A DNA stretch of 64,000 bases from Streptosporangium sp. NBC_01755. GTDB taxonomy: Bacteria > Actinomycetota > Actinomycetes > Streptosporangiales > Streptosporangiaceae. The stretch spans positions 7,874,001 through 7,938,000 of the forward strand of contig NZ_CP109131.1 of the NCBI RefSeq assembly GCF_035917995.1, in the 5' to 3' direction. The number at the start of each line of letters is the position of its first letter. Within the stretch, counting starts at the first letter, position 1. The position numbers and the translations under genes are program-made. The notes under the pieces are model-generated. The model saw only the letters and a program-made list of their open reading frames with translations, was not told the DNA's origin and ran no database searches. Below are positions 15,687 to 25,241 of the stretch, in pieces.

Positions 15687-16588
15687 CCATCCAGATGCCG
15701 ACCCGGGAGAGCGACGGCCGCAGCGGAGGGGTCGGCCGGGGGCGTGCCCCAGGCACCTTCGGCGAACTTCTGCAGGGGATCCTGGGATCCGGTACGGACT
15801 TCCTGGTGACCTTCCCCGTCGACCTGTACGTGGAGGCCGTGTTCGAACCCGATCCCCAGCTGGACCAGGTGGTCGTCTCACCGCCGCACAAGAACAAGGC
15901 ACGGCGCCTCGCCACCGGGATCATGTCCCACTACGGGGTGCACACCGGCGGCTGGCTGATGCTCAACAGCGCGCTTCCCGAGGGCAAGGGCATGGCCAGC
16001 TCCACCGCCGACCTGGTCGCCACCGCGCGCGCGGTGGACTCGGCCTTCCGCCTCAAGCTCCCCAACCGGCTGCTGAAACAGATGATGGCCGAGATCGAGC
16101 CGTCCGACGGGGTCATGCATCCGGGGATCACCGCGTTCTTCCACCGGCAGGTGCGGCTGCACCGGCGGATGGGCACGCTCCCCCAGCTGACCATCGCCGG
16201 GATCGACGACGGGGAGAGCGTCGACACCGTCGCCTTCAACCGGTCGAGGAAGCCGATCCCCGCCCACTGGGCGGTGCGCTACGGCGAGCTGCTCGACCAG
16301 CTCACCCACGCGGTACGCGACCACGACCTGGCCGCTGTGGGCCAGGTCGCCACCGCCAGTGCGCGGCTGTTCCAGACCTTCAACCCCAAACCCCACCTGG
16401 CGGCGGTGGAGGAGATCTGCCACGACGTCGGCGGACTCGGCACGGTCGTCGGTCACAGCGGTACGTGCCTGGGCATCCTGCTGGCCAGGCACGACCCCGA
16501 GCACGGTCCCCGGCTGGCCCGCGCCCTCACGGAGCTGGAGCGGCTGGGGCGGCCCCTCATCGTCTGTAGGAGCACGAGCCGGACATGA
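15683..16588 (+). CDS. GHMP-family kinase, PduX-like (candidate L-threonine kinase)
   Basis: 301-aa GHMP kinase. The ATP loop is LPEGKGMASSTADLVA (PxxxGxxSSxA), with the N-terminal APGTFGELLQG block typical of PduX-type L-threonine kinases and the C-terminal GLGTVVGHSGTCLG glycine-rich motif. PduX makes O-phospho-L-threonine. No cobalamin genes are present here. The ATG overlaps the previous stop, and the next gene is a PLP beta-replacement enzyme that would use a phosphorylated hydroxy-amino acid. That pairing supports threonine (or serine) phosphorylation as an activation step. Confidence 0.82.
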   Translation: MTIQMPTRESDGRSGGVGRGRAPGTFGELLQGILGSGTDFLVTFPVDLYVEAVFEPDPQLDQVVVSPPHKNKARRLATGIMSHYGVHTGGWLMLNSALPEGKGMASSTADLVATARAVDSAFRLKLPNRLLKQMMAEIEPSDGVMHPGITAFFHRQVRLHRRMGTLPQLTIAGIDDGESVDTVAFNRSRKPIPAHWAVRYGELLDQLTHAVRDHDLAAVGQVATASARLFQTFNPKPHLAAVEEICHDVGGLGTVVGHSGTCLGILLARHDPEHGPRLARALTELERLGRPLIVCRSTSRT

Positions 16589-17616
16589 CACTCAGAACCG
16601 ACGCCATCGACGCCATCGGCCGGACTCCGCTGATGCGGCTGCGCGCGACCGGCGGGGCGACCGTCCACGCGAAGCTGGAGCTGGCCAACCCGTACGGAAT
16701 GAAGGACCGCGTCGCCAGGCAGGCGATCCTGACCGCCAGGGCCGAGGGGGTACTGGCCGACGGCGGCCTGATCGTGGAGAGCTCCTCGGGCACCCTGGCC
16801 ATGGGGGTCGCGCTGGTCGGCACGTATCTCGGCCACGAGGTGCACATCGTCACCGACCCCCGGATCGACCCGATCACCATGGCCAAGCTGGAAGCGCTGG
16901 GCGCCACCCTGGACATCGTGCCCGCCATGACCGGCAACGGCTGGCAGAGCGCCAGGCTGGAGCGGCTGCGGGCCGTACTGGCCGCCAACCCCGGCGCGTT
17001 CTGGCCCAGGCAGTACGACAACCCGGCCAACCCCGCCGCCTACGACCGCCTCGCCGAGGAGGTGACCTCGGAGATCGGCCGGGTCGACGTGCTGGTGGGC
17101 GCGGTGGGCAGCGGCGGCTCGCTGTGCGGGACGGCGCGGGCGCTGCGCCGGACCAACCCCGCGCTGCGGGTGGTCGCCGTGGACGCCGTCGGCAGCGCCA
17201 TCTTCGGCCAGCCCGACGTGCCGAAGCGGCTGCAGAGCGGCCTGGGCAACAGCCTGGTTCCGGCCAACGTCGACTTCTCGGTCATCGACGAGGTCCACTG
17301 GCTGTCGGATCGGGAGGCCTTCGCCGCCACCCTGGAGCTCGCCTCGCACGAGAAGGTCTTCGCGGGCAACAGCTCCGGCTCCGCCTACCAGGTGGCGCGC
17401 TGGCTCGGCTCGCGGCTCGACCCGGACGTGTCAGTGGTGGTGATCTTCCCCGACCGGGGCGACCGGTACGTCAACACCATCTACAGCGCCGGGTACCGGG
17501 CGGCGCACGGCCTGACCGACCTGCGCCCGCCGCTCGCCCCCGAACCGATCCAGCTCACCGACACCGCCGTGACCTGGTCCTACGCGACGCTCGGCCGGTC
17601 CTTGGAGTACGCATGA
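16585..17616 (+). CDS. PLP-dependent beta-replacement enzyme (cysteine-synthase/SbnA-like)
   Basis: 343-aa fold-type II PLP enzyme. The PLP lysine is K40 in NPYGMKDRVA, and the phosphate-cradling loop is VGSGGSLCG (about 175). The substrate loop is ESSSGTLAMG instead of the TSGNTG of true cysteine synthases, pointing to a different amino acid. Relatives such as SbnA use O-phospho-L-serine and an amine donor to build 2,3-diamino acids. Preceded by a PduX-like kinase and accompanied by a fumarate-releasing lyase, this one most likely joins a phospho-threonine-derived aminoacrylate to the amine of aspartate. The ATG overlaps the kinase stop. Confidence 0.83.
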   Translation: MTLRTDAIDAIGRTPLMRLRATGGATVHAKLELANPYGMKDRVARQAILTARAEGVLADGGLIVESSSGTLAMGVALVGTYLGHEVHIVTDPRIDPITMAKLEALGATLDIVPAMTGNGWQSARLERLRAVLAANPGAFWPRQYDNPANPAAYDRLAEEVTSEIGRVDVLVGAVGSGGSLCGTARALRRTNPALRVVAVDAVGSAIFGQPDVPKRLQSGLGNSLVPANVDFSVIDEVHWLSDREAFAATLELASHEKVFAGNSSGSAYQVARWLGSRLDPDVSVVVIFPDRGDRYVNTIYSAGYRAAHGLTDLRPPLAPEPIQLTDTAVTWSYATLGRSLEYA

Positions 17617-18920
17617 ACCCCGTCCTCGTCTTCGTCGAGTCCAACACCACCGGCTCCGGGATGCTGGCCTTCGCCAAGGCCGCCGCGCTGGGGTTCACCC
17701 CGGTGCTGGCCACCGCCGACCCGGCCCGCTACACCGGGCCGGCGGCCACCGGGGTGCGGGTCGTCACCTGCGACACGGACTCCCCCGCCACCCTGGCGAC
17801 AGAACTGCGCCGCGCCCTGGGCGAGATCGCCGGGGTCACCACGACCAGTGAGTTCTACACCGTCGCGGTCGCCCGGCTGGCCGCCGACCTCGGGCTGCCC
17901 GGCAACCCACCGGAGGCCGTCGCCGCCTGCCGGGACAAGGGACGGACCCGCCGGATCCTGGCCGCCGCCCGGCTGCCCTCCCCCGCCTTCGAACTGGTCG
18001 GCCCCCGCGACGACATCGACACCCGGGTCGTGATCGCGCTGTCGCGGATCGCGCTGCCCTGCGTCGTCAAGCCCGTCGACGACACCGGCTCGCTGAGCGT
18101 GGTGCTCTGTCACACGCCCGGGGAGGTGGCGGCCCACTGCCGCCGGATCACCTCGGCCGCCGTCAACGTGCGGGGCCAGGCCACCGCGAGGACCGCGCTG
18201 ATCGAGGGCTACCTGGCAGGCCCCGAGTACAGCGTCGAGACGGTCGGCTCCGGCGGATCGCACCGGTGTGTCGGCGTCACCGCCAAGCGGGTGACGGCGC
18301 CGCCGTACTTCGTGGAGCGCGGGCACGTCTTCCCCGCGCCGCTTCCGGCGAACGAGACCCGGATCCTCGCCGAAACCGCGTTCCGCGCGCTGGCCGCCGT
18401 CGGCGTCACCCACGGTGCCACCCACATCGAGATGAAGCTCATCGACGGCCACGCGTACGTCGTGGAGATCAACGCCCGTCCCGCGGGAGGCATGATCCCC
18501 GAGGTCATCGCGAGGGCGGGTGGCTTCGACCTGCTCGACGCCCACCTACGGGCCGCGGTCGACCTGGACCAGCTGCCGCTGCCCGAGCGGTTCGCCCCGG
18601 CGGGGATCGCCTTCCTGCTGCCCCCGGACCACGCCTCGACCGGGCGGGGGAAGGCCGTCCTGCGGGAGGTGGCCGGGATGCGGGAGGCCGGCGCCGTGCC
18701 GGGCGTCGACACGGTGGCCGTCACCGCGCCGCAGGGTTCCGAGGTGCGGCCGGCCCGCAGCAGCTACGACCGGCTGGGCTATGTGATCGCGCACGCGTCC
18801 GGCCATCGCGAGCTGGACGAGACGCTGAACACCGCGCTCGGCCACCTGCGGCCCGTGCTGCTCCACGAGTTTCCGCCGATCGAGATCCCCCGCCAGGAGT
18901 ACCGGACCTCGTTCTCCTGA
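17613..18920 (+). CDS. ATP-grasp ligase
   Basis: 435-aa ATP-grasp enzyme: N-terminal Rossmann-like domain (VLVFVESNTTGSGM), ATP-binding segment PCVVKPVDDTGSLSVVLC (about 155), YLAGPEYSVETV (about 205) and metal/ATP motif VVEINARPAGGM (about 285). Such stand-alone enzymes couple a carboxylate to an amine through an acyl phosphate and often make dipeptides (BacD/L-amino-acid-ligase class). The start overlaps the previous stop (ATGA). In this operon the diamino acid, or an amino acid joined to it, is the obvious substrate, but specificity is not readable. Confidence 0.85.
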   Translation: MNPVLVFVESNTTGSGMLAFAKAAALGFTPVLATADPARYTGPAATGVRVVTCDTDSPATLATELRRALGEIAGVTTTSEFYTVAVARLAADLGLPGNPPEAVAACRDKGRTRRILAAARLPSPAFELVGPRDDIDTRVVIALSRIALPCVVKPVDDTGSLSVVLCHTPGEVAAHCRRITSAAVNVRGQATARTALIEGYLAGPEYSVETVGSGGSHRCVGVTAKRVTAPPYFVERGHVFPAPLPANETRILAETAFRALAAVGVTHGATHIEMKLIDGHAYVVEINARPAGGMIPEVIARAGGFDLLDAHLRAAVDLDQLPLPERFAPAGIAFLLPPDHASTGRGKAVLREVAGMREAGAVPGVDTVAVTAPQGSEVRPARSSYDRLGYVIAHASGHRELDETLNTALGHLRPVLLHEFPPIEIPRQEYRTSFS

Positions 18921-19057
18921 GTCTCCGCCCCGCGGCTGCCACCGGCTTTCCCCTGCCGTCCCCGACTGTCCCTGACCGTCCTCGGCTTCCGAACGTTCAC
19001 CGGCTTTCCCGCGTGAACCCGGCCTCCGTACTCAGAACTCCCCCGATTGGAAGTCCC

Positions 19058-20157
<1,100 letters not shown>

Positions 20158-20161
<4 letters not shown>

Positions 20162-21546
20162 GAATCCACCGGGGCGGGGAGACCATGCGAACGGACGAAA
20201 GCAGCACGTCGGCACAGTCGACAGCGGACACCGACGGGAACCGGCCTGTGGAACAACGAGCGGCAAGCAGCACGGAGAACGAAGCATCGAAACAGCGGGC
20301 CGGGGGAAACGTGAACCGTCCGGGGCTGGGGCGCTCGTTTCATCACCTGTGGGCGGCGTCCGGCCTGTCGAACCTGGCCGACGGCCTCCTGCTCGTCGGC
20401 GTCCCCCTGCTCGCCGTCTCCCTCACTCGCTCACCGGCGCAGGTGGCGCTGGTCAGCGCCGCGACGACGCTGCCGTGGCTGCTGCTGGCCCTGCACGCGG
20501 GCGCGATCGCCGACCGCCTCGACCGGCGCCGGATCATGGTCCTGGCGGGCTGGTCCCGCGCCGCCGTACTGGCCGCGACGGCCGCCGCCGCCTGGCTGGA
20601 CCTGCTGAGCCTGCCGGTGCTGGTGGCGGCGGTGCTGCTCGCCGGCGCCGCCGAGGTGTTCGCCGACACCTCCGCCCAGTCGGCGCTGCCGATGATCGTG
20701 ACCGGCGACCGGCTGGGCGCGGCCAACGGGCGGCTCGTCGCCACCCAGACCCTCGGCAACCACTTCCTCGGCGCCCCGCTCGCGGGCCTGCTGGTCGGCG
20801 TCGCCACCACCGCCGTGTTCGGCACGGCCGCCCTGCTGTACGCCGCCGGCGCGCTGCTGCTGCTCGGCATGCGCGGCCGGTTCCGCCCGGAGGCCGCCCC
20901 CGCCCAGGCGCTGCGCGCCGACATCGCCGACGGCATGCGCTACCTGTGGGGACACCGCGCCCTGCGCGGCCTGGCCGCCTACTCCGGCGTGCTCAACCTC
21001 GCCTACGGCGCCTACTTCGCCGTCTTCGTGCTCTGGGTGGTCGGCGACGGCTCCCGGGTGGGGCTCACCCCCGGCCAGTACGGCCTCCTGGCGGCGACCC
21101 TGGCCGCCGGAGCGGTGGCCGGCTCGGTGCTCTCCGGCTCACTCACCCGCCTGACCGGCGAGAACGGCGCCCTGGTGGGCGTCACGCTGCTCAACGCCCT
21201 GCTGCTGCTGGTGCCTCTCCTCCTCCCCTCTCCCTTGGCGGTCTTCCCCGCCGCCGCGGGCATCGGCGCGGCCAACGCCGTCACCAACGTCGTCTCCGTC
21301 TCGCTGCGCCAGCGGCTCATCCCCGAGGGGCTGCTCGGCCGGGTGAACGCCACCTGCCGCCTGATCGGCATGGGCGCCATGCCGCTGGGCGCCGCCACCG
21401 CCGGTCTCCTCGCCACCCTGGCGGGCCTGCCCGCCGTCTTCTGGTCCACCGCCGCGTTCTCCCTGCTCGCTGCGGCTCTCATCCTGCGCGGCGGGGAGGC
21501 CGGAGATCCGGCACGAGGCCACCGCAGGACCGCGAGCGGCGAATGA
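20158..21546 (+). CDS. MFS exporter
   Basis: 462-aa major facilitator protein with about 12 membrane helices. The loop 2-3 signature is AGAIADRLDRRRIMVLAG, and the C-terminal half repeats the architecture (SLRQRLIPEGLLGRVNATCR). The first about 55 residues (to GGNVNRPGLG) are polar and may not be translated; a start at Met10 or nearer residue 50 is possible. It is coupled to the threonine-aldolase gene and closes the biosynthetic run, so export of or self-protection against its product is the likely role. Confidence 0.88.
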
Positions 21547-21605
21547 GGACGCGGGTGCCTCCGCTGAGCGAACCTCCTGGCGGCTACCGGAACCGCTCGG
21601 AGACG

Positions 21606-21716
21606 ATGGCCAGCTCGGTCCTGCCTCTTCCACCGGACGCCGCTCTGTATCCATGCAAAATCATCTGCGTCACTCTCGTCTCCGCGATCACGGTCACGAT
21701 CACCACCGCCAACTGA
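21606..21716 (+). CDS. 36-aa Thr/Cys-rich small ORF, possible peptide precursor
   Basis: Starting at ATG 21606 behind GGAG, a 36-residue peptide ends CKIICVTLVSAITVTITTAN. The C-terminal 20 codons use G or C in the third position almost throughout, like real genes here, and a longer in-frame start at 21543 overlaps the MFS stop (ATGA). A short leader-like N-terminus followed by a hydrophobic Ser/Thr/Cys C-terminus is what modified-peptide precursors look like. No lanthionine synthetase or other recognisable modifying enzyme is nearby, and chance cannot be excluded. Confidence 0.35.
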   Translation: MASSVLPLPPDAALYPCKIICVTLVSAITVTITTAN

Positions 21717-21955
21717 CGTTCACTGCAGGAGCGGCCGGACCGGACGCTCGCGGTAGGTGAGTGGTCGAAAGCGCGTCGCCTCGGCTACGGAGGCATTCGT
21801 CGCGGGTAGACGGCGGCCGGGGCGACATGTGGTGAACGCCTGACCTTCGAAGTCCTGCACCGATAAGGGAAACGGTGTCGCAGGTGGTGAAAAATGCAGC
21901 GAGGGCGGTGGATGAGGTTTCGGGACCGTTCACCAACGCCGAATGTAACCTCACC

Positions 21956-22034
21956 TTGCCCTCCCCACTCTGTCGGGCAACCGCCTGATCTTCCACCACT
22001 CCCCGACCTCCGCCGCTGGTCGTCGGGATAAGCG
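21956..22034 (+). pseudogene. Fragment of the RsbW-like ATP-binding gene
   Basis: About 75 bp closely match the 3' end of the intact gene at 41242-42009: the segment encoding LALPTLSGNRLIF is shared, with about 30 bases nearly identical. An in-frame stop lies just upstream, so only a scrap remains. The rest of 21717-22106 holds nothing else I can recognise. Confidence 0.5.
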
Positions 22035-22106
22035 TTATGGCCGTGGAATCGGATCGACCGCCATCCGGCACCGGAGCAGAGCGAAAGCCACCGTTATCGG
22101 CACGGA

Positions 22107-22760
22107 TCACTTCGCCGGACGGCTGTGCTCCCAGGCGGTGCCAAAAAGGAGTAAGGCGTAGTCGTACATCAGTCCAGGGCGCCGCGCGACGATACAGGGC
22201 GAGTTACGGCCATGTTCTGCCTGCTGATAAATGGTCAGGTATGCGACGTTGTCGGTGATGATGACGCGGTGCACGTTGGGCAGGTCGTAGAAGCGCAGCG
22301 AGACGTTCTCTCGATGCCGGGCGACCTCGCACACGTAAGCGGCGTTGACCCTCACCTGTTCGGCGAGCAGGCCGGAGGAGAAGCCCAGATCCACACGGCG
22401 CATCTCCTCCTCCCGTCTGGAAAGCCAGGAGTCGGGACCGAGGTCGGCGTCGGGCAGAAGAACCTGTACCGATTCCAACCGCCTGCCCACGGCTTCCCAG
22501 ACGGTCGCGAAGCCGTCGCGCGTTAATTCGTTCCCGCGTCCGGCGAGAACGCGCACCCAACGTGCACGAGTCAACTCGGCTGCCAGTTCCCCAGAGGCCA
22601 GGCGTTGCCGCGAGATGACGCGCCGGACCCCCAGCCCTGTCAGCCGGGAGAGAAGCACGACCGGCCACTGGCGGGACCGCATGGAGAAGGCCCAACCTCC
22701 CGCGACGGTGAGAGCTGTGGCGAGGAGGGAGCTCACCACTCCGAGCACGAACTCGTTCAT
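22107..22760 (-). CDS. Membrane-anchored PLD-like/DUF5919-type protein
   Basis: 217-aa protein from ATG 22760, chosen for AAGGAG six bases upstream (an in-frame TTG lies at 22778). It has an N-terminal membrane helix (FVLGVVSSLLATALTVAGGW), a charged linker, then a cytoplasmic domain with VQVLLPDADL, NVSLRFYDLPNVHRVIITD and VAYLTIYQQ. This resembles the phospholipase-D-like/DUF5919 fold in which the HKD motif is not retained, so it is more likely a sensor or adaptor than a nuclease. It is the last gene of a three-gene run with a nucleosidase-like effector and a membrane protein, suggesting one conflict system. Confidence 0.6.
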   Translation of the reverse strand: MNEFVLGVVSSLLATALTVAGGWAFSMRSRQWPVVLLSRLTGLGVRRVISRQRLASGELAAELTRARWVRVLAGRGNELTRDGFATVWEAVGRRLESVQVLLPDADLGPDSWLSRREEEMRRVDLGFSSGLLAEQVRVNAAYVCEVARHRENVSLRFYDLPNVHRVIITDNVAYLTIYQQAEHGRNSPCIVARRPGLMYDYALLLFGTAWEHSRPAK

Positions 22761-22802
22761 GTCCGTCTCCTTCATCAACGCCCGCCGGGGAGAGTCGGGA
22801 CG

Positions 22803-23699
22803 TCACGTCCTGTCGGTCGACAGATGCAGGTAAGGCAGCAGACTGCGCAGGATCGTCGCCGCGTGCAGTGCGGCGATGTCGTGGTAATCGTCGTTCTTGG
22901 TCGAGCTGGCATCGTCGGAAATCCCTCGCACGACAAGCCAGCCACGTACGGCCTGGGAACCGTCCTGCTCGTGGAATGCCTGGGTCAGACCGCCGGCTTC
23001 CATGTCCACGGCGAGCATCTTGTTGTTGAACTCTCTTAGGTAGCGGATGATCTTCGACTCCGCATCCGCGATCACTGCTTCGCCCGAGCCGATCGGCCCG
23101 GTGAGCGCCCGGTATTCGCGCGTGATGCCGTTGTCATCGGTGGCCTGGAACGTGGCCGGCTCGTCGTAGTCAATGAAGAAGGAGTTGACCGCATGGCCGA
23201 TCGCAGCCGGTGCTTCGCGCTCCTCGCCTCTGCGCTGCTGCCCGTCGGGGGTCTCCTTGCGTAGGTCGTAATAAACGACCCGAGGAGTCACGACGACGTC
23301 GCCGATCTTGATGCCCGCATGGATGCCTCCACCGATTCCAACCAATACGACGACGGCGGGGTTGTAGTGCCTACGGAGGTGGTCAAAGGCCACGACGGTC
23401 GACCGCTGGCCCTGGGAGAGCGCACGGATGGCAGCGACTCTGGTGATCGTGTCCCGGACGTTCACGATCCCTTCGAAGAAGGGGAGGTCGCCGCCCTGCG
23501 CACGTTGCAGGCCAAGCACCTTGTAGACAGCTTTGGCCTCCTTCCCGAGTACGGTGATCACCCCCACGTCGGCACGCTTGGCATGTCGTGCTTTCCGCTC
23601 GCGGTCGGCCGACACGTTGACCGTCGCTCCATGTCCGATCGCAGACTTGCCGATCTTCATGGATCCTCCGTTGTTGACGACGCCACTGTTGCCGGTCAT
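22803..23699 (-). CDS. Nucleoside phosphorylase/nucleosidase-like effector with N-terminal Gly-rich motif
   Basis: 298-aa protein. Residues about 45-290 form a PNP/MTAN-type nucleoside phosphorylase fold: DVGVITVLGKEAKAV, VVLVGIGGGIHAGIKIGDVV (about 130) and the ribose-binding AVDMEAGGLTQAF (about 245). The first about 35 residues are different: a Gly/Asn-rich motif GVVNNGGSMKIGKSAIG. A similar motif ends the upstream partner protein. Nucleoside-phosphorylase domains are frequent effectors of bacterial and fungal signalling systems. The ATG shares one base with the upstream stop (TGATG), so partner and effector are made together. Confidence 0.75.
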   Translation of the reverse strand: MTGNSGVVNNGGSMKIGKSAIGHGATVNVSADRERKARHAKRADVGVITVLGKEAKAVYKVLGLQRAQGGDLPFFEGIVNVRDTITRVAAIRALSQGQRSTVVAFDHLRRHYNPAVVVLVGIGGGIHAGIKIGDVVVTPRVVYYDLRKETPDGQQRRGEEREAPAAIGHAVNSFFIDYDEPATFQATDDNGITREYRALTGPIGSGEAVIADAESKIIRYLREFNNKMLAVDMEAGGLTQAFHEQDGSQAVRGWLVVRGISDDASSTKNDDYHDIAALHAATILRSLLPYLHLSTDRT

Positions 23700-25079
23700 C
23701 AGTGATCTCCTTCGCTTTTCGAGGGCTGCTCGGTGTTCTTGTCGGGTTCGCGAGCGTCTGGGCGGACCTGCGCGTTGGTGCCGATCGCCGACTGCTTGAT
23801 TTCGGTCTTTCCACCCATGTTGAGCACGCCCGTATTGACGATGCTGGTCGCTCTCTTCTTGAACGCGGAGGTGTCGAGTTTGTGTGACTCAAGAAAGTCC
23901 TCGACCGCCTTGAGTAGGCGCTGTTCGATGAGTTTCATGTATTCGTGGATCGTGACCTCGTCCAGTTGCGCCTGCTTCCACGGGGTGGACTTCTCTTCCC
24001 GGATGCTCAGCTGGGCTCCGATGGTCATCCCTCGTCGAGGTTTGAGCATTCGGTTGTTCCGGGCTCGTACGGCACCGGTCAAGAGACGCGGAATCTCGCT
24101 GAGACGCCACATTCCTGCGACTTCGACGGGAAGGTTGAACAGTCTCTTCAATGTGGAGCGCACCACTGCGCTCGCACCGCTCTCCCTGAAACCGTTGAGC
24201 AGGTGATATTCGGGGGGAGTGCGGGTCAGCGCGCAGGCGGCGAAATCGAGGCTGAGCCCGCGGCCTTTGACGGTGACCCGAAGGAAGACCGTCGTAACCA
24301 ACTCCCCGGTAGCGCTGGCGCAGATCTCCAGAAAGTGGTGAACGGCACCATAAGGGTCATCGATGATCTTGTCTATGCCCCTTTGTTCAGGTCGATTCCG
24401 CAACCATTCGAGATGGGGCAGTACGTCGGTCTCGGCGATGTAGAGACGGTCCCGCGTGGTGAACCCGCGTAGCCCGGTTGGATCGTCGACGTCCCCCATC
24501 GGAGCCATTGCGGTCTTCAGGTAAGCCACAAGCTCATGGGCCTGGAAAGGGGGTGTCGAATACTCCAGCTCTTCCATCGGTTTGTGGTCCAGGACATCCA
24601 CCGGGTCTTTCGTCGCTTGCAAGAGCTGGATGGTGAGCGGGGGAAGCCAGCGGTGCACAAGCTCACCGCTGCCCACGAACGGGCTCCGGTCCTCATCGAT
24701 CAGTTCGAAGACGAGATCTTCCGGGTCCGTTTCGACTGTCGGCGACAAAGGCCTGCGGTAGACCACATAAGGGTGGGACTGCTGGTCGTCGATCACTTTC
24801 TCTCGCCGGGTGCGTTTCCGAGGTTCCAGCGAGTCTGCTCCATGCATGCGATTGAGGCTCAGTTGATAGGCGGCGCCTCTTCCGCCCACCACAGCGGCGA
24901 TCAGCAGCGCGAAGAGTCCCGTCGCCCTCGTCATGTCGTCCAGCGGGACACGGGAGAGCCCCGCTATAAGGAATGGCGTCATGGCAAGGACGGCGCATCC
25001 TGTGCCGCTGAGACGCAGGAGGCGCGTCTGGTGCCGCAGTTTGTCCGTTTCGCTCTGCCACCTCGTTTTCCGCAACCAC
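23699..25079 (-). pseudogene. 3' part of IS-interrupted membrane protein gene
   Basis: 458 codons are open from the IS edge. The piece has two hydrophobic segments (GCAVLAMTPFLIAGLS and GLFALLIAAVVGG), a long soluble domain, and a C-terminal tail with GVLNMGGKTEIKQSAIG, which mirrors the motif at the N-terminus of the effector gene that follows (TGATG overlap). The true start is not here: removing the IS at 25086-27059 plus one target copy fuses this frame with 27060-27448 to give a continuous 589-aa protein. An internal TTG at 25075 could give a truncated product. Confidence 0.75.
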
Positions 25080-25085
25080 CTGTTC
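25080..25085. repeat. IS target-site duplication, left copy (CTGTTC)
   Basis: CTGTTC directly abuts the left end of the IS and is repeated at 27060-27065 at its right end. A 5-6-bp duplication is usual for this IS family. Confidence 0.8.
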
Positions 25086-25103
25086 CTGGGTTCCGCAGCT
25101 AAT
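25086..25103 (+). repeat. IS left terminal inverted repeat
   Basis: CTGGGTTCCGCAGCTAAT; pairs with the right end at 27041-27059 with few mismatches and one extra base. Confidence 0.75.
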
Positions 25104-25241
25104 CAGGGTTCTGGGCCACGGCTGAAGGTGTAGATGCTGGTCAGAGGGGTGGGGACTGGTCGGATTCTCGATTCTGCCTAGATACACGCATATTCGCCGT
25201 TTCCTAGGCCTGCCAAGGGTTATGGCGTTATCGTCTAGTCC

